In this document: positions 22,390-35,434 of the stretch, piece after piece
Layout of the letters: the number at the start of each line of letters is the position of its first letter
Position numbering within the stretch: position 1 is the first letter of the stretch
NCBI RefSeq assembly: GCF_008831285.2
Contig: NC_045151.1
Location: 431,544-491,543 of the forward strand
DNA from: Nymphaea colorata
Taxonomy: Eukaryota > Streptophyta > Magnoliopsida > Nymphaeales > Nymphaeaceae
DNA length: 60,000 nt
Reading direction: 5' to 3'
Notes under the pieces: generated by a model
Told to the model about the DNA's origin: nothing
Databases searched by the model: none
What the model saw: the letters and a program-made list of their open reading frames with translations, nothing else
Translations under genes and position numbers: made by a program

Positions 22390-23401
22390 CACTACAATAG
22401 GCAGAGTGCATATATAACATGAGGAAGTGTGTGCTTCATTTACCGGGAAATTAGGCCAATGGGTAGAAATTGATCTTCACGATGAAGAAGACATCAACCC
22501 CACTTCACATAATTCACAAGTTGGCTTGCCTCACTGATTTTTGCTCCACCACAAGATGCAGTAGTGATGAAGAAAATTTAATAATCGATCAACCGATTAG
22601 CTGGTTTACAATGTCGACCACATGCATGGTACGATCATGCCTTTGCTGCTATGGAAACTTTCCCTTAGATCCTATAATTGACGAAACCAAGATCACTAGT
22701 ACGCAAAAAGATAATCTCATTAGATTCTTTCTTGCATTATATTGTGCAATGAAGCACAAAGCAATTGGCATCCATATGAAGTTAGTGAAGACTAATGAAG
22801 ACCCCACAATTCCTAACTATGGTATTTTTGCCTAGACGGATCTTTCATCCGTTACAAATTATTGGGTCAAAATAATCTAGATGATTATGCGGATCTATGG
22901 ATCCAAACCATGTTTGAATAGCTTAATAACCAATATCCAAGTTCTTGGACCGTGATCCGTGGCATTATGGACAACAAATCCAGCTTCAATCCAACAAGAT
23001 AATCGAATGAGCTCGGTTGTTAATTGAGTAGCTTGAATTCCACCGGCCGGGCACGACTAACCGAAATCACTAATGATGCACGACCATCTTTACTGACGGT
23101 TGGGCACCATCACTAATGATGCCTGACCATCTTTACTGACTGGGCGTCATTGACAGAAAATCAGTGATTGTGCCCAACCGTGAGTAAAGATGGTTTCAGC
23201 CATGCTAATCACTGATGTAGTATGATCGTTATTTAAATCCAATTCAATGACGATGTTCCCATCATCACAAAAATAATTTTGTCACTGAAAGAATAACCTA
23301 CGCTACTTTCATTGATGGTCCCATTGATGTGAACTTACCGTCAGTAAATCCCATTTGTGACGCTTTTCCAACATCACTGGTCCCATTTGTTTCTTGTAGT
23401 G
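22390..23401. mobile_element. CACTA-like non-autonomous element (candidate)
   Basis: The right end reads TTTCTTGTAGTG, the reverse complement of the CACTACAAGAAA terminus typical of plant CACTA transposons. A matching start CACTACAA lies at 22390. The right third carries repeated subterminal words (ATCTTTACTGACGG, CACTAATGATGC), also typical. A 3-bp target duplication is not evident (TGG and CGA flank it), so the left boundary is uncertain. The 121-codon ORF at 22470-22835 is not a recognisable transposase. Confidence 0.45.
23084..23193. repeat. Inverted repeat with 34-bp arms
   Basis: The arms at 23084-23117 and 23160-23193 are nearly perfect inverted copies (CCATCTTTACTGACGGTTGG against its complement), separated by 42 bp that holds another copy of ATCTTTACTGAC. 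This fits a subterminal repeat block of the CACTA-like element. Confidence 0.75.
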
Positions 23402-23791
23402 CGAGGTAGGGCACATGAACTGTTTCACGGACATAGTGGCAGCTGCCTAGCAATTATTCGTCTCAATCTATATTTTCACAGAGGTTGTAATTCTCATTCA
23501 ACTCATGATGCCATAGCATGATGTTGTAGATCTCATTTTGATGACTTGATTAACAAAAAATGTGCATGTATAGTAATAAAATCGGATTATAAAAGGCTTA
23601 AGTCTCGCAAGCACGTAAACACATACATTTATGAGGGTTTGAGCTGCCTGATTGAGTGAAAAGCAAAACTTGAATTAAGTACAGATGAGCTAGTTACGAG
23701 TCAAACTGATTGATGCCTTCATCTAATTGGATCAACTCTATGTTGTAACACCTTTGATAAGTCTGGCCTAGTATTGTATCATACTTGGACA

Positions 23792-23984
23792 CCGGTGGAG
23801 CCAGAAATTTTTCGTTGCAGGAGTCAAACTGTAGTTTCAAAATTTTAACAAGACTTGAAATAAAAACTTTCTAAGTTTACATATAAGTTAAACTAAAATG
23901 TTTAAAATTTACATACAATTTTTTGGAAATTTAAAAAATTTGAAGGGAGCCAAGGCCCATGTCGGCCGCCCTCCTCCGCCCCCG
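23792..23984 (+). mobile_element. hAT-like MITE, 193 bp
   Basis: It starts CCGGTGGAGCCAGAAATTTT and ends CCTCCGCCCCCG. Flanks CTTGGACA (23784-23791) and CCTGGACA (23985-23992) agree at 7 of 8 bases. The interior (GCAGGAGTCAAACTGTAGTTT) defines a subfamily shared with 40272-40400 and, reversed, 58221-58392. Confidence 0.75.
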
Positions 23985-23992
23985 CCTGGACA

Positions 23993-25239
23993 TGTCTTGA
24001 GCCATGCATCTACTACCACTCTCTTATGTGAAACCTGGTTTATGATCCAATGGCCTATTGGACTCTTTGAGATGTTTGTCCAATTTATTCATTTATCATG
24101 AGATTGATGAACGGCAACCTGGGCTGAAGACATGAATGCTAGATTGGTTGTGATAAAATCCTTCATCGCGTAAAACTTCTGGGGAGCTCCTCCTCAACTT
24201 TGTTTGGGTTGCATATAATATAAAGGTGTAATGAGATGCAGCGTCTCAGACATCCTGTCGACCGATCTGAGATATCCTGTCTCATACCAATTTCTCTCCA
24301 ATCACAATTCTAAGGTGCGATAGTTTAACTTTTCAGTGTAGCTAATTGTGCGATACTTAAATTTGTTTGTGTGTTTGAGGACACTCAGTTTCATGTTTGA
24401 TTCAAGTGCATGATGAAATGTCCATAATGTTATATGCGGATCGTTCCATGTAGAATTCAAACATCCCACGAAAGAGATCCAGGGTTGAAAACCTGGGACA
24501 TGCGCTGCCTGATGGGATGCTTAAAATGTATCCAAACGTCCTGCTGATTCAGGATTAAGAATTACCTAAGAGTTTTACAACTTGGAACAACAGGACTCGA
24601 AAAGGGAAAAATTACATCTCCCGAGACAACAAATCCAGGATAATTTCTAAAACGATGAGGTTTCACTTTTCATTAAGAGTAAATGCATCCATTGTATCCA
24701 CCACGTAGTGCGTGCTGGCAGCCAGTTCAGCCATTTTTAGAATCCAACCATATGGATGAATGCGAAAAGTCCACATCTGTTTTTATAACTAAAGAATTAT
24801 CAAGAAATGAATTGTATGGTTGGTCGGGCTGACACCTGTTTGGTTCCAGTTGGTGCTATGCCTTTACTTATGTCAATATATAAGAGTAGCCTTATAATAG
24901 TTTATGCATATTGGGCTCACACATGGCATCAACAAAATCCTGGACCCTAAGGGCAAGGGAAGGGGCAGCTTCAGCTCTCACCAAGGCAGCAGAATTCTTC
25001 TTCCACTCATCCAAATAGGAAGAGATTATAATAACATTCTTGTATATCCATACAAGATAAGGGGACCATTCAACCACATCCACACACATTAGGTTTTAGT
25101 AACTTTTCATATGAATATGGATTTGGACAATTCCAGGTGAACAAGAGGTTAATAACCCACCTTCCATAATCAAGGCCTGAAGGGCCCTCCATTCTCTCTA
25201 CTTCTAAGGTTGTGAGCTGCATCGGCATCAATAATAGCA
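23993..25239. other. Intergenic, no gene seen
   Basis: No gene is supported. Small ORFs on both strands (for example 24892-25092) have no recognisable domain. Confidence 0.5.
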
Positions 25240-25345
25240 ATGGTGTACTCTTTAACTTAGGTATTGCACAATGCAGAGGTATAGCACCTACGAGAATCAA
25301 ACTATAAACCTGCTTTCCCACATATACCTTACTCGACTAGTTAAG
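25240..25345 (-). mobile_element. Candidate tRNA-derived SINE, copy 2
   Basis: On the minus strand it reads AACTAGTCGAGTAAGG, then about 37 nt on GTTTGATTCTCGTAGG and then CTATACCTCTGCA, parallel to copy 1 (TTCGATTCTCGTG ... CTATGCTTCTGTG). The A box is more decayed than in copy 1. Confidence 0.38.
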
Positions 25346-25479
25346 TTGTGCCCCTTGAGGTAGATTTGGACACTTGAACCTCGTCGACAAAATGGGATTT
25401 GTGAGAAACAACCGGCACCAATTGCACAGGTTAGTCTAAAGCAATGGTAGATGCACATGCATGCAGACCAGCAACGGAG

Positions 25480-25665
25480 CTCCATATAGGCTGGCGTGGG
25501 CAGTTGCCTATGCTAGTAACAAAATTTTTATTTATTTTTACATCTTTTTACATAGATTTTTTACAATTATTTACTTCTTTATATATGTTGTGCCCCTTCA
25601 GACGTGAGAATTTTTATAACAATGCCTCATAACCAAAAATGTTTTGCTCCGCCACTGATGCAGAC
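25480..25665 (-). mobile_element. hAT-like MITE relative, reverse orientation
   Basis: The right end TTTTGCTCCGCCACTGATG is the reversed GGCGGAGC-type start; the left end (GTGGGCAGTTGCCTATGC) resembles the GGGCAATTGCCCACAC end of the copies at 35911 and 38341. No target duplication was resolved. Confidence 0.45.
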
Positions 25666-28109
25666 CCACACTAATTGCTTATTTACATAGTAATACACCA
25701 TAGTCATTATCTAATTATATGTTAGTTGCCCCATAAACATTATAATTTGAATTATTGGTGCTCCTCATCCTAGTAGATTAATGTAGGGTCTTCACATCAA
25801 CAACCCTCAAATCGTGCTTTATTCAAAGCCACATGGGGTTTCAACTACCATGCTAGCTGTCCATTGTTATTTTGATTCAAACACGCCATATATATTGTTT
25901 GGATTCTTTCTTTACTTATGTTAGGTGGGAAATGCTGCTTTGGTTGGTCTTGTATATCAGCTCCCATGCACGTACTTGAGAAGGCCACTTGCAAATTAAT
26001 TGAGCTCCATTTCACTGCTCTTGATTTAGATCTTAACAGATATGATTAATTTTAGTTGTAGCTTGTAATTAAGTAGTTGTGACCTGGGAAATAGAGAGTA
26101 ATTTCCATGTTATGCAGCTAATATTTTGCAAGAGGGTCATGTTGTTGATTTTATATGAGAAAAATTCCCAGGTTTCATTTTTGCCTTTATAGGAGAGAGT
26201 CTTCCTTTTAACCGATAGGGCCATTTTTGGTAATTTTACAATCATAGCATTTGATCCCTTGTTAAGGGCTATAACATATAACCTTCTGCGCGATTAGAAT
26301 GGATGTGAACTTGGATTTCAAGCCCTTTTAGCCAACCATGCATAAAGTCATAAAATTTGTTGCACATTTTCCGTATTCTTGCTAAGAGTGAAGTATGCGG
26401 TAGATCTTACAAATTTCAGCTAATTAAAATAACAAATTTAAATGCAACATCCTTCCTTTTGTCCTTCCATAAATATATGGAAAACGAGTCAGCAAATAAG
26501 AGTATATTTTTCAGCTGTCTAAATTATTGTTCATCAAGATATGTGGTCATTAATAATGGAATATATAAGTAAATCAAATTGGTAACAGCACATTTAGATT
26601 ATTAAATTTCATTGTTTTTTTTTTTTTTTTTTTACAGTGGTAGAGGCTCGCATTCTCTAGCTGAATGATACAATAGTGTTGAACAATAGTAAAAATACTA
26701 TTTCATTTGCTACTGCAATTACTGATATTAAAAAACACCCAAAGAAGCTTGATTTGACATTACAAGGACATTTTCCTTTTCTTTTCAAGTTCATTGCTTT
26801 AAATAGGAAGATTTAATTTATGTTTGGGAGCTGACTTTTGACTATAATTTCAAACCAGCTATCACTTTTTTTGTAATTCTTTAATGAACCCACATTTTCA
26901 CTTTTTTAGCTGCGGTTATTTCCAATGTCGCCCTTTATTACTAACTCATATTTTTAACATTTTTGATGACATTGATAAGAGTGAAGAAGGCCATGATTGC
27001 AACTTAGAGTGAGGACAAGCATCCCCACAACGTTATGCCGCTAACAGGGGAAGCTATGTTGCACAATTTAACTAGAATGACATTTTATGAGAGAGATTTT
27101 TTTTAATTTCACTTTTACCCTTATAGGGGGGTTTTTTCAATGTGAAAATATGGGTATTTTGGTCATTTTCAACACCAACACACCGCCCGCCCTGTGCTGA
27201 CAATCAAATAATGTCATAGAGGCTTGGGCTTCCACCCGGATGGCGGGATAACGCTCTGGCTCACCTCACCTGAAAATGACCTCAGGCGACGTTTTTGATA
27301 CTATTCCCCTTATTTTCGGTCGGCCTTGTTGGCCTCATAATATCTGGATGCCATAAATGGGAACCAAAAAGGCATGCGACTTGTCAGTTCCGTGAGAGAG
27401 ATGAGATCTTCTTCGTCTTCCTTGCTAATAAATGAGTCTTTCTAAAGATGCCATCAGTCCATCTACCATGTTGACCCGCCATGAATGATGGGGAGGAAGG
27501 TGAATCAAGCTTTCCCTCGTCGTCCTCTTCTTGCTTATCATCTTCTCATCATGCCTCCTCCACTGGACCCGCTTTTTGTGGACTAAGCTGTTCTTGCCAA
27601 CTCGAATTTGAACACTGTTCGGTCCCACTAAGCGAGTGTCACGGCATTCAAACTATGGCTTTCTCCATTTCTCGAGAAAACTGTTAAAGCCAAGGGTCCA
27701 AGGGATATATATATATATAAATTTCAGGGTTGAACGTGACTGAATTTGTATAATTAACTTTTGATGGGGTCAATTATATTTTTCAAAATTTTTGCAGTTG
27801 CTAAATTGTTTCAAAAAGTAAATTTTGATTTTTCAATATCCTGCAGCATGGCCCCTACCGGCCCCCTTAGCTCGGCCTCTGGCAACATACATCGATGCAT
27901 ATCACACTACCTTCCAAAGATGTTGAACATGTCCATGCTATAATGTTCCTATATAATCGGCAGCTAGTGTCATGGACATCACCGGTAGCATGGAGAGCTA
28001 GCTAAGGTTGGGGCTGGACGACATCTATCCGAACGCCGTTTGCGGCATCTCCACACGCCGTTTGCGGCATCTCCACTTGTACAGAATCACATGATTGAAT
28101 TTTGTCACT
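25666..28109. other. Intergenic, no gene seen
   Basis: AT-rich. A 16-20 nt poly-T run lies at about 26617. Two tandem copies of ACGCCGTTTGCGGCATCTCC (22-bp period) are at 28033-28076. The pair of opposed ORFs at 27425-27687 is Ser-rich on one strand only, with no known domain. Confidence 0.45.
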
Positions 28110-28228
28110 CAGTGGCGGAGCCAGAATTTTTTTTAGTTAAAATTATACTTTATAATGATCAAATTTTAAATTTCTCAAAGATTCTTAAACCCTTGAAATG
28201 GATAATAAAATGTTTGAAAGACACCAAT
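28110..28228 (+). mobile_element. hAT-like MITE, 5' part only
   Basis: It starts CAGTGGCGGAGCCAGAATTT, the clearest form of the family's left end, then runs into AT-rich interior. No CCGCCCC-type right end or target duplication follows, so the 3' part is lost or diverged. Confidence 0.5.
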
Positions 28229-29337
28229 ATGTAATAAACAAATTGTGTGACTCTGTATGGCTAACTAGCCAATGCAGCCATAGGTCTGTGAGGTACTTCT
28301 AAAGAATTTCAAAAACTATTTTCCTCTCCTCCTCCTTTTCTTTTCAATTCGGTAAAGAAAACTTAGTTGTAAACCCTTCTTAGGCCTTTCCTGACATCAA
28401 TGAGCTAGACCAACGGTCGTGCCTATGGAAATTGAACAATAACTGCCTATTTAACAGTCAAAGCCTGCGGGTCACTTAGTCAAGCTCTTTGGGACCATGT
28501 CATATACACTTTGCAATGCAAATAAAAGAGACTTCTACTTAAAGTACTGGAGGGGTGTGGCAACAACTTACTAGAATGGGTGAGCAGAAGGAAACCCTGC
28601 TGTTCGAGTGAAGGCCAAAGCCTCCCCCTTCTCCAAGGTCTAAGTTTGCTCTGTATTCTATGATGATGCTCATGTTATGCTTCAACTCGGTACTCCTTTT
28701 GTTTCTCCTTTCCTTGATTTGGTCTCTTTTAGGGACATGACATGACAGTTTAGATATTGTTTTTTATCTATTTTTTTGCTAGATTTTGTTCCTTACTATG
28801 TATTTGAAGGTGACGATTTATTGTTTCAACGGGCAAAGTGTACCCGGTCAAGCTAGGGGTGCATTGCCAGTTTGATTAATTCTTGTGAGCACTATCGACT
28901 TTTATGTGCCAATGTAGTACTGAGATGAATGTACTTTGATTAATCTTCAGACACTAATGCCACCTTGGACCCTAAAGGCATGAAAGAAAGGAGTTCGGCT
29001 TTTGTTCGGACTGTGAGTAACCTCCAAGTCACCCAAAATGCTGCAGTTTATTTTAAAAATTGAGGATTTAAAAGCTACAGTAGCAGCCGCAGCTGCCTAT
29101 ACAAGTTGACATATAAAATCACAAATGGATCGGTCATATGTGATGGGTTCGGTCATTTTGATTCCCACTAAATTATGTCGTTCTAGGTACACAAGTACAA
29201 AACTTTAACCTTTTAGTCTCTATTTTCACACATACTGGTTTTCTAGTAAGTGGATGAATGGTAATATATGTGTCTCAATAGATTTACTTGGGAGCATTCT
29301 ATGAGCCAAGTACCTTGAAGATGTAAATGAGAAAAGT

Positions 29338-29377
<40 letters not shown>

Positions 29378-31030
29378 AATTAACTTCTTTTTTTACCAGC
29401 CTTAATTAAATGCTACATGTTTAATGCCAAGATAAAAGGAACTTTGTCAAACACGGTTGAACCAGAGTGGTAGTTCATTAAAATCAATTTTTTCTACTTG
29501 ACTGTAACCTTCTGCAACTAACAGGTGGGAAGTCAATGCTGGAGGTTCATCTATCTGGTCCATTCGTCTCAACATCACAAGCCATCCTGACCCACCAGCG
29601 AGGGCTCGTGTCATGTAGAGAAAGGCCGAGTTTGATGCATCCGGCTTCGTCGCACTGGTTCAACAGATTTTAATCTGTATATGTGCTTTCTAAAATATAC
29701 TGCGTTCTCGTTTTTGAGCTCCAAGATTCATGATCTTATTAGGAGAGAAGCACGCTGGGGTTTAGAGTACTAAACATGCAATGACAGAAAAGGTGATTCT
29801 CAAACCAAAGGACGATAAGTTGCCTTTTGTCCCCTACGGTATAGTACTGCAGGGATCTAATGTGGATTTTGAGTTTCGTGCGTGGCTCGGTGCATGAACA
29901 ACAAAAAAGAAAAAAAATTGATATTTTTTAAATGATTGAAAAAAAATGTTTTTTTGAAGTCTTTTTATTTCTTGATTTCCTTTTTTTTTTGTCTTTAGAA
30001 AAAAAATTCTTTTTTCTATTAAACTGGAACATTTTTTGTCATTAACCATATTAACACACCAAATTTTAATTCACTAGTAGCGAACTTCGTCCAATGTGTT
30101 GATGCAAGAAGATGGTTACATGCACAACCGTCCCCATTAAAGCAAAGACTTTTGAAAGTCTAAAATAAGAACTATGAAAATCTTAAAAGATTAAAATGTA
30201 CATAGTTTTATCAAACCACCACTTCCTTATTTCTTTCCCTTAATTAATGTATATGTGTTGGGTGCAAGCAACTCAGTCTCCTTGTCGCATGCATTAATGC
30301 TACAAGTATTGTATATGAGTTTTAAATATTGTGGTTTTTCTCAGTATAATGCAATAAAGTTGAAAATGTCAAAAAAAATTGGGTAAGTTTAAAACAGAAT
30401 TTAAAAAATCTTTTAAAAAAATGCAAAAAAATCAAAAATAAAATGTAGAATTAAAAATAAAAAATACCAAAAAATGTGTTCCTTTGCATTTTGTTTCGCT
30501 TTGGAGTCTTTTTCAAAAGGACAGGTTTTTTCGGCCGACATATTTTGACTTATAAAATGAGGCTTTTTTAAAAGATGGGCTCTCTGTCACAATTAATCTT
30601 GAACAATATTAAAATGCATTCTATGTTTACTACTGCTTAAATGAAATCCCGAAAAAGCGATATGATAAGATCATATAACAGTGATCATTTTAAATTGGTC
30701 ATAGACATGCAATAAATGAGTTCAAATATGAACAAAGACGACCATGATGGGCGTCTGATATTTACAGTCATCTTTGGTGGCTTGCTTCCATATATTGCGG
30801 CCGCGACTGATGAGTCCAAGTGGTTAACTATAGAAAATTAATGAATTTGACTGAATAATTCCTTCTATACAAATAGGTTTAGAAGTAGAAAATCTAGTTG
30901 ACCTTACCATTTATCAGCACAAGAGAGAATCAGTATGTAAATTTATACTGATAAAAACAAATTGAGATTGATTAGTTCACCATGACCTGTGATCTGTGTT
31001 CTTGAACAACTTAGACTGTGCCAAGTTAAC
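28229..31030. other. Gene-free region
   Basis: No gene is supported. It contains a (GA)n run at 29339-29375 and T/A homopolymer-rich DNA around 29900-30050 and 30360-30480. The minus ORF 29834-30049 is Lys/Phe-rich translation of those tracts. Confidence 0.5.
29339..29375. repeat. (GA)n microsatellite
   Basis: About 18 uninterrupted AG units. Confidence 0.95.
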
Positions 31031-31207
31031 AGGGATAGAACCAGAATTTTTTTTTCAATGGGGCATTAAATATATAGTTAATAAATTTTCAATTGACCAT
31101 GAAGCAGTGACTCGAATCTGGTAAGCTATCTTATATATTTGGACCCAAGTTCACCGAAATTTTACCACTAAATTAACTTTTCGAAGAAAACATGCCTCTG
31201 CCCGCCC
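31031..31207 (+). mobile_element. hAT-like MITE, subfamily of 16495
   Basis: It starts AGGGATAGAACCAGAATTTT, carries ATGGGGCATTAAATATATAG and ATTTGGACCCAAG in the same order as the copy at 16495-16690, and ends GCCTCTGCCCGCCCA. No target duplication is recognisable. Confidence 0.55.
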
Positions 31208-31593
31208 ATGAACTATATATACATTGATAAAAATACATGGCAGCTGAGGTGAAGTGGTAAAACGAGCAGCAGACCTGATCCCTGTTCTGCGGAGAGCAGC
31301 TCATGGCGGCTTTCTATTTGGCAGCAAGAATGTTGATGGGATGATGATCAAAATAAGATCGGTCATTCCTGTTTCTTTCATGCACTCATACTCAACTTCC
31401 ATGGTGGCTGTCATTTATCTGTTTCAGTTGATTCTTCCAGCTGGAGTTGGTCTTTTGCTTAATAAAAAAATAATATATTGTAGTGGAAAGTCCCTCAAAT
31501 TTTATCTACAAAAAATTATTTAGAAATGACGGAAGTGCATGTTTGGATACGACGTCAGAAGTCAGTAGATTCTTTCTTTTTGTTGGCAATAGT
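31208..31593. other. Short intergenic stretch with an unassigned ORF
   Basis: An ORF at 31254-31523 (+, 89 codons) begins MVKRAADLIPVLRRAAHGG, less AT-biased than its surroundings for about 45 codons and then ordinary intergenic DNA. I do not recognise it; it may be a captured or decayed exon. Confidence 0.25.
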
Positions 31594-31601
31594 CTCATAG
31601 A

Positions 31602-31807
31602 CACCAGCGGAGTCAAGTAAAGAGCGGGCCAAATAGTCGTTCGACCGGACCAAATGGTTCAACGAATTTATTCAAGTAGAACCAAACTAAATCAAATATA
31701 CAAAAAATACATTAGGCAACTAAAAATTTTCAAATTTTTTAATGTATTTTTTTTTTAGCAGCTGGAGTGGGGCCACGTCCTAGGCGGCCCCCCTCCCTCT
31801 ATTCCTG
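31602..31807 (+). mobile_element. hAT-like MITE, 206 bp
   Basis: It starts CACCAGCGGAGTCAAG and ends CCCTCCCTCTATTCCTG. Flanks CTCATAGA (31594-31601) and CTCAGAGA (31808-31815) agree at 7 of 8 bases. The interior GCGGGCCAAATAGT and AATACATTAGGCAACTAA match the copy at 40803-40998. Confidence 0.72.
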
Positions 31808-32170
31808 CTCAGAGAGCTGGAAAAAAATAAAGATGGTAGGTGGGAGATATTAAAAATGCCTAAGTTTTTATATTTCCTTTCATCTTTAACTCTTTATTTT
31901 TCACCCTCACTAATTATACTATCTATCGCATCATTTACTAAAAAATAGAGAGAGACTGACAAACAACTTGCACCAAAAGGTAAGTCACATGGGTACTTCA
32001 ATAAGGTTCATGCACCCATTTTGCCATACCCACACCAAAAATCATTACTAAGACACATTTGGGCACTTTTTATTTCGAAAATGATCTAAACTGCTTAATT
32101 TTACTTGATTTATTTTTTTGTAATGCAGTTTTAATTCTATTTTTTAGAGTTATTGTTCATCAACATATAA

Positions 32171-32172
<2 letters not shown>

Positions 32173-32227
<55 letters not shown>
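32173..32227. repeat. (AT)n microsatellite
   Basis: About 27 uninterrupted AT units; it is translated as the Ile-Tyr run of a spurious ORF at 32059-32298. Confidence 0.95.
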
Positions 32228-32228
<1 letters not shown>

Positions 32229-34212
32229 TTTGTGCATATATTTTCTAAAATTGATATGTCCATACCCATATCTAAATTTGCCCAACCTATCAACCTAACC
32301 AGTTATGTTAAGCCTCTTGGAAAAAGAAAGACTGAGAGATAGAAAGAGAACCAACTTGCTCCAAAACTGAACACCCATGTATTGGAAAAAGAATTGAAGA
32401 TAGACCCTCTATTTGTCCATCAACCCAACCAGTTATACCACATACCTTCAGTAGAGGGTCAGTAATGTCACACTTCTCGTTTGGCAGATCTACACCCCGC
32501 TTCCTATCAACTTTGGTTCCAGCCCCAAAAATACTAGAAACCAGCATAATCAATCACTTAATAACCTTTTTTATAAGCCCCCAAGATTTCTCATGATCTC
32601 AAATACAGGAATAAATTTTTCAATGACATGTTACAGCCAATCTATTATAAAGAGGAATGTAAGCATCATAAAGTATAGTAATAAAAACATGATTGCACCA
32701 AATAAGCATGCATTTTCTGAAAAAATATCACGAATCATGATCATCTTCAAAAGCATATCGACCCTTGAAATTCCAACAGTAACACATCATAGTTCAAAAA
32801 AGTAACACTTGCGATGACGAGCTTTAGAAAGACTTGGTCCTGAACATGTTTCTTTTACCAACTGATCTACCATGTCAATGAATCGACCACGAAACAATAT
32901 GTAGCTTTAAGTTCGCATCAATTGAGTTTTATTGTAGCATTGTTAATCCAGGATCTGACCATATGTTCAAACGACGGCAACAGATTAGCTTTTAAAGGAT
33001 GCGTTATTGCTAACAATCCACCAAACAGGATTGAATATTTGAGTTTGACTCATTTATATATAAATTAATAATTGGTGCTTGAGTTCTCATTGGCATTTAT
33101 GGAGTCATGAGTGGCGCCCACCTGTGTCTATGTATGCACCAATGATAAGCCCAGCAAAATAAATACTGAGTCAAAACCAATAATGATCTTTTCTGCATGT
33201 CAACCTCTAGTTAAGTTATTGGCCATTATTTATACACAAATCAGTATCACAGTCATACTTGGCAGCCATTTTTCTGTTGTGTGATTTCTCACAAGAAACA
33301 GGGCAGGCTCATGGAAGCTCTCCACAACACACGTCACTGCCTAGAGAGAGGCCAATTTGACAGAGCTTCATTCACTGAGCCTCGTCATGCATGTTGAGAA
33401 GGATTGATAAGGGCAGGATATAAAGATGTATGTTTTTTTAGATCATTATGTCACCAATTACTTTGAATGCTGTTGCTGCCCAACTTGCTCATTAAAACAT
33501 GCATCAATGGCTGCTGCATACTGTGAGTTCGCTTCTTATTTTGTGCAGAGGCTTGGCCTATATTTTATCTGCTGCATTCTGCATGCTTCATGCCACTCTT
33601 TCTTATTGGGAGTATTTTATGATATTAGATTTCTTCCCTTCTAGGCTTTGGAGAGGACTGTCTGTCAAGTAGGTGGCAGGCAGGTAAAAGAAGTGAAATT
33701 TCTATAATTTTGTAGTAATTTCAATGTTATAATCTTGACTTGTAAACAAAACCACAAGAAGTGAAATCCCAAAAAGTATTATTATTATTATCACCAAGTT
33801 TTTAGAAGAAGCCAATGAGAAATTGCCTCATGTTGAGTTTATAATCACAAAAAGTTCAATATAAACAAAGCAACTACTAGGAAATCACGGTCCTAAATGT
33901 ATCAAAGGTGTTTGATAGGCTTGCATAAGGAGTTGAGACCGATGTCACTCAAACCAACAACCGGCCATCTACCAGCCACTAGCCCAAGCCCATGCATCAA
34001 ACTTCAGGGAATTTTGAGTTTAAAAATTTTTCTCTTTTAAATTGCTAAACTTTAAATTGGGTTAGAACCCTTGTGATTAATCAAGTCTAAACATAATTTG
34101 CCTACAATATGAATATTCAGTAATCAGTATTATGAATCTTAAGGAAGAGAGTAACTTAGTTTAATAGAAAATTATAATTTAACTAACCATAATCAATTCC
34201 AGTATGTTTCAC

Positions 34213-34215
<3 letters not shown>
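32228..34215. other. Intergenic, no gene seen
   Basis: No gene is supported; ORFs of 65-81 codons have no domain. A short ATT run is at about 33779. Confidence 0.5.

Positions 34216-34260
<45 letters not shown>
34216..34260. repeat. (GA)n microsatellite
   Basis: GA units with one AAA interruption near the end; part of a spurious Arg-Glu ORF at 34204-34503. Confidence 0.95.
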
Positions 34261-35434
34261 TCACTCCTTAAACATGATAAATACCCCCCTCAACCCAATA
34301 CCAACATCTCACAATGCTATCAGAATACCAGTGCCCCTAACAATCGAATAGGGATGTGCTCATTACATGTCACCGAGGCAGCTTTGCTACCCATTATTTT
34401 GCAGCGCGAAAGAGAGACAAAAGCTGGAGTGTTGAATAGAAGAGAGATTAAAATGCATTATTTTTCTAGAATAAATGGTCCCAAAAGGTCCCTTGTAATT
34501 TAAATGAAAATTGACACAAATGCGCCATCTGCCCTTACACGATCATGAAGTAAGTCAAGTAAAAAGTTGATGTCCTTCTCAAAACATCAAATCATCTGTC
34601 AAACTGATCATCCACCTTAATTTAACCAGTAGACAAGCAGACTCCTCCGACCTCCACCTTCTTCTCCTTCTATTAAATACATCATAAATATTCAGGGCCT
34701 AATTCAGTGGCAATATTCAGAAGCATGCGCCCATCCTGGTCAAGAACTCCGTTTGGTGGAGCCTTAACTTGGCCGTTAAGTATAGAAGCAAATCAAAAGG
34801 TGAGCTCAGAAGTCTACCTACCATCCCTCTCACCCGCTCTCAACGCCCAAATTAAATGTAATCTCCTGATGATAAGATCTTGTACCATCTCCTTCTCTCC
34901 CCCCTTCTGGTGCCCTGCATCAATTCTTCTGTATCACCTACCTTGGTCGCCATCTGTATTTTGGTCCCTCTCCCCTTTTAATTATTGAATTCCCACACAC
35001 ACTCTCTCTCTTTCTCTCAATTATCAATGCTTGTTGGCCCCCCGCTGGCCCTTCAGGCGCCGGTTCGGCCAGATTCTGGCCGGCTCCTTGAAATCTGATA
35101 CTTCTTGGCAAATCTATTGGTTTGCAGAAAAAAAATAATCTCCAAATATCTGATGCACCAACTGAATCTGTTGAGGATCTAAGATTATAATGGTTTCGTA
35201 TCGATATTTTAGATTTGTGAAAAGCAAGGTGCCAATTCGATTCGAGGGCGTCACAAACGATAATCGGTCACGCAGCTCTTGCGTGGATGAGTCGTCGGTA
35301 TCACTGTGCATTGCATTCGGCCCACCCATCTCTTGTTCGAATTAACTTCAACATTCTGAGTACATGTAGCAAAGGTCGATGTTAACTTTGAAGATTCTGC
35401 CTTGAAATGCACAGGTATTGATAGAGGCTGCAGT
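34261..35434. other. Intergenic, no gene seen
   Basis: Mixed composition, with a pyrimidine-rich stretch ending in (CT)n at about 34998-35018 and a GC-rich patch (GGCGCCGGTTCGGCC region) at about 35030-35090. No ORF here has a recognisable domain. Confidence 0.45.

Noticed and set aside
22470-22835. 121-codon plus-strand ORF
   Set aside because: Longest unexplained ORF outside the known genes, but no motif is recognised, there is no promoter or splice partner, and it lies inside a probable CACTA-like element. Kept only as an observation there.
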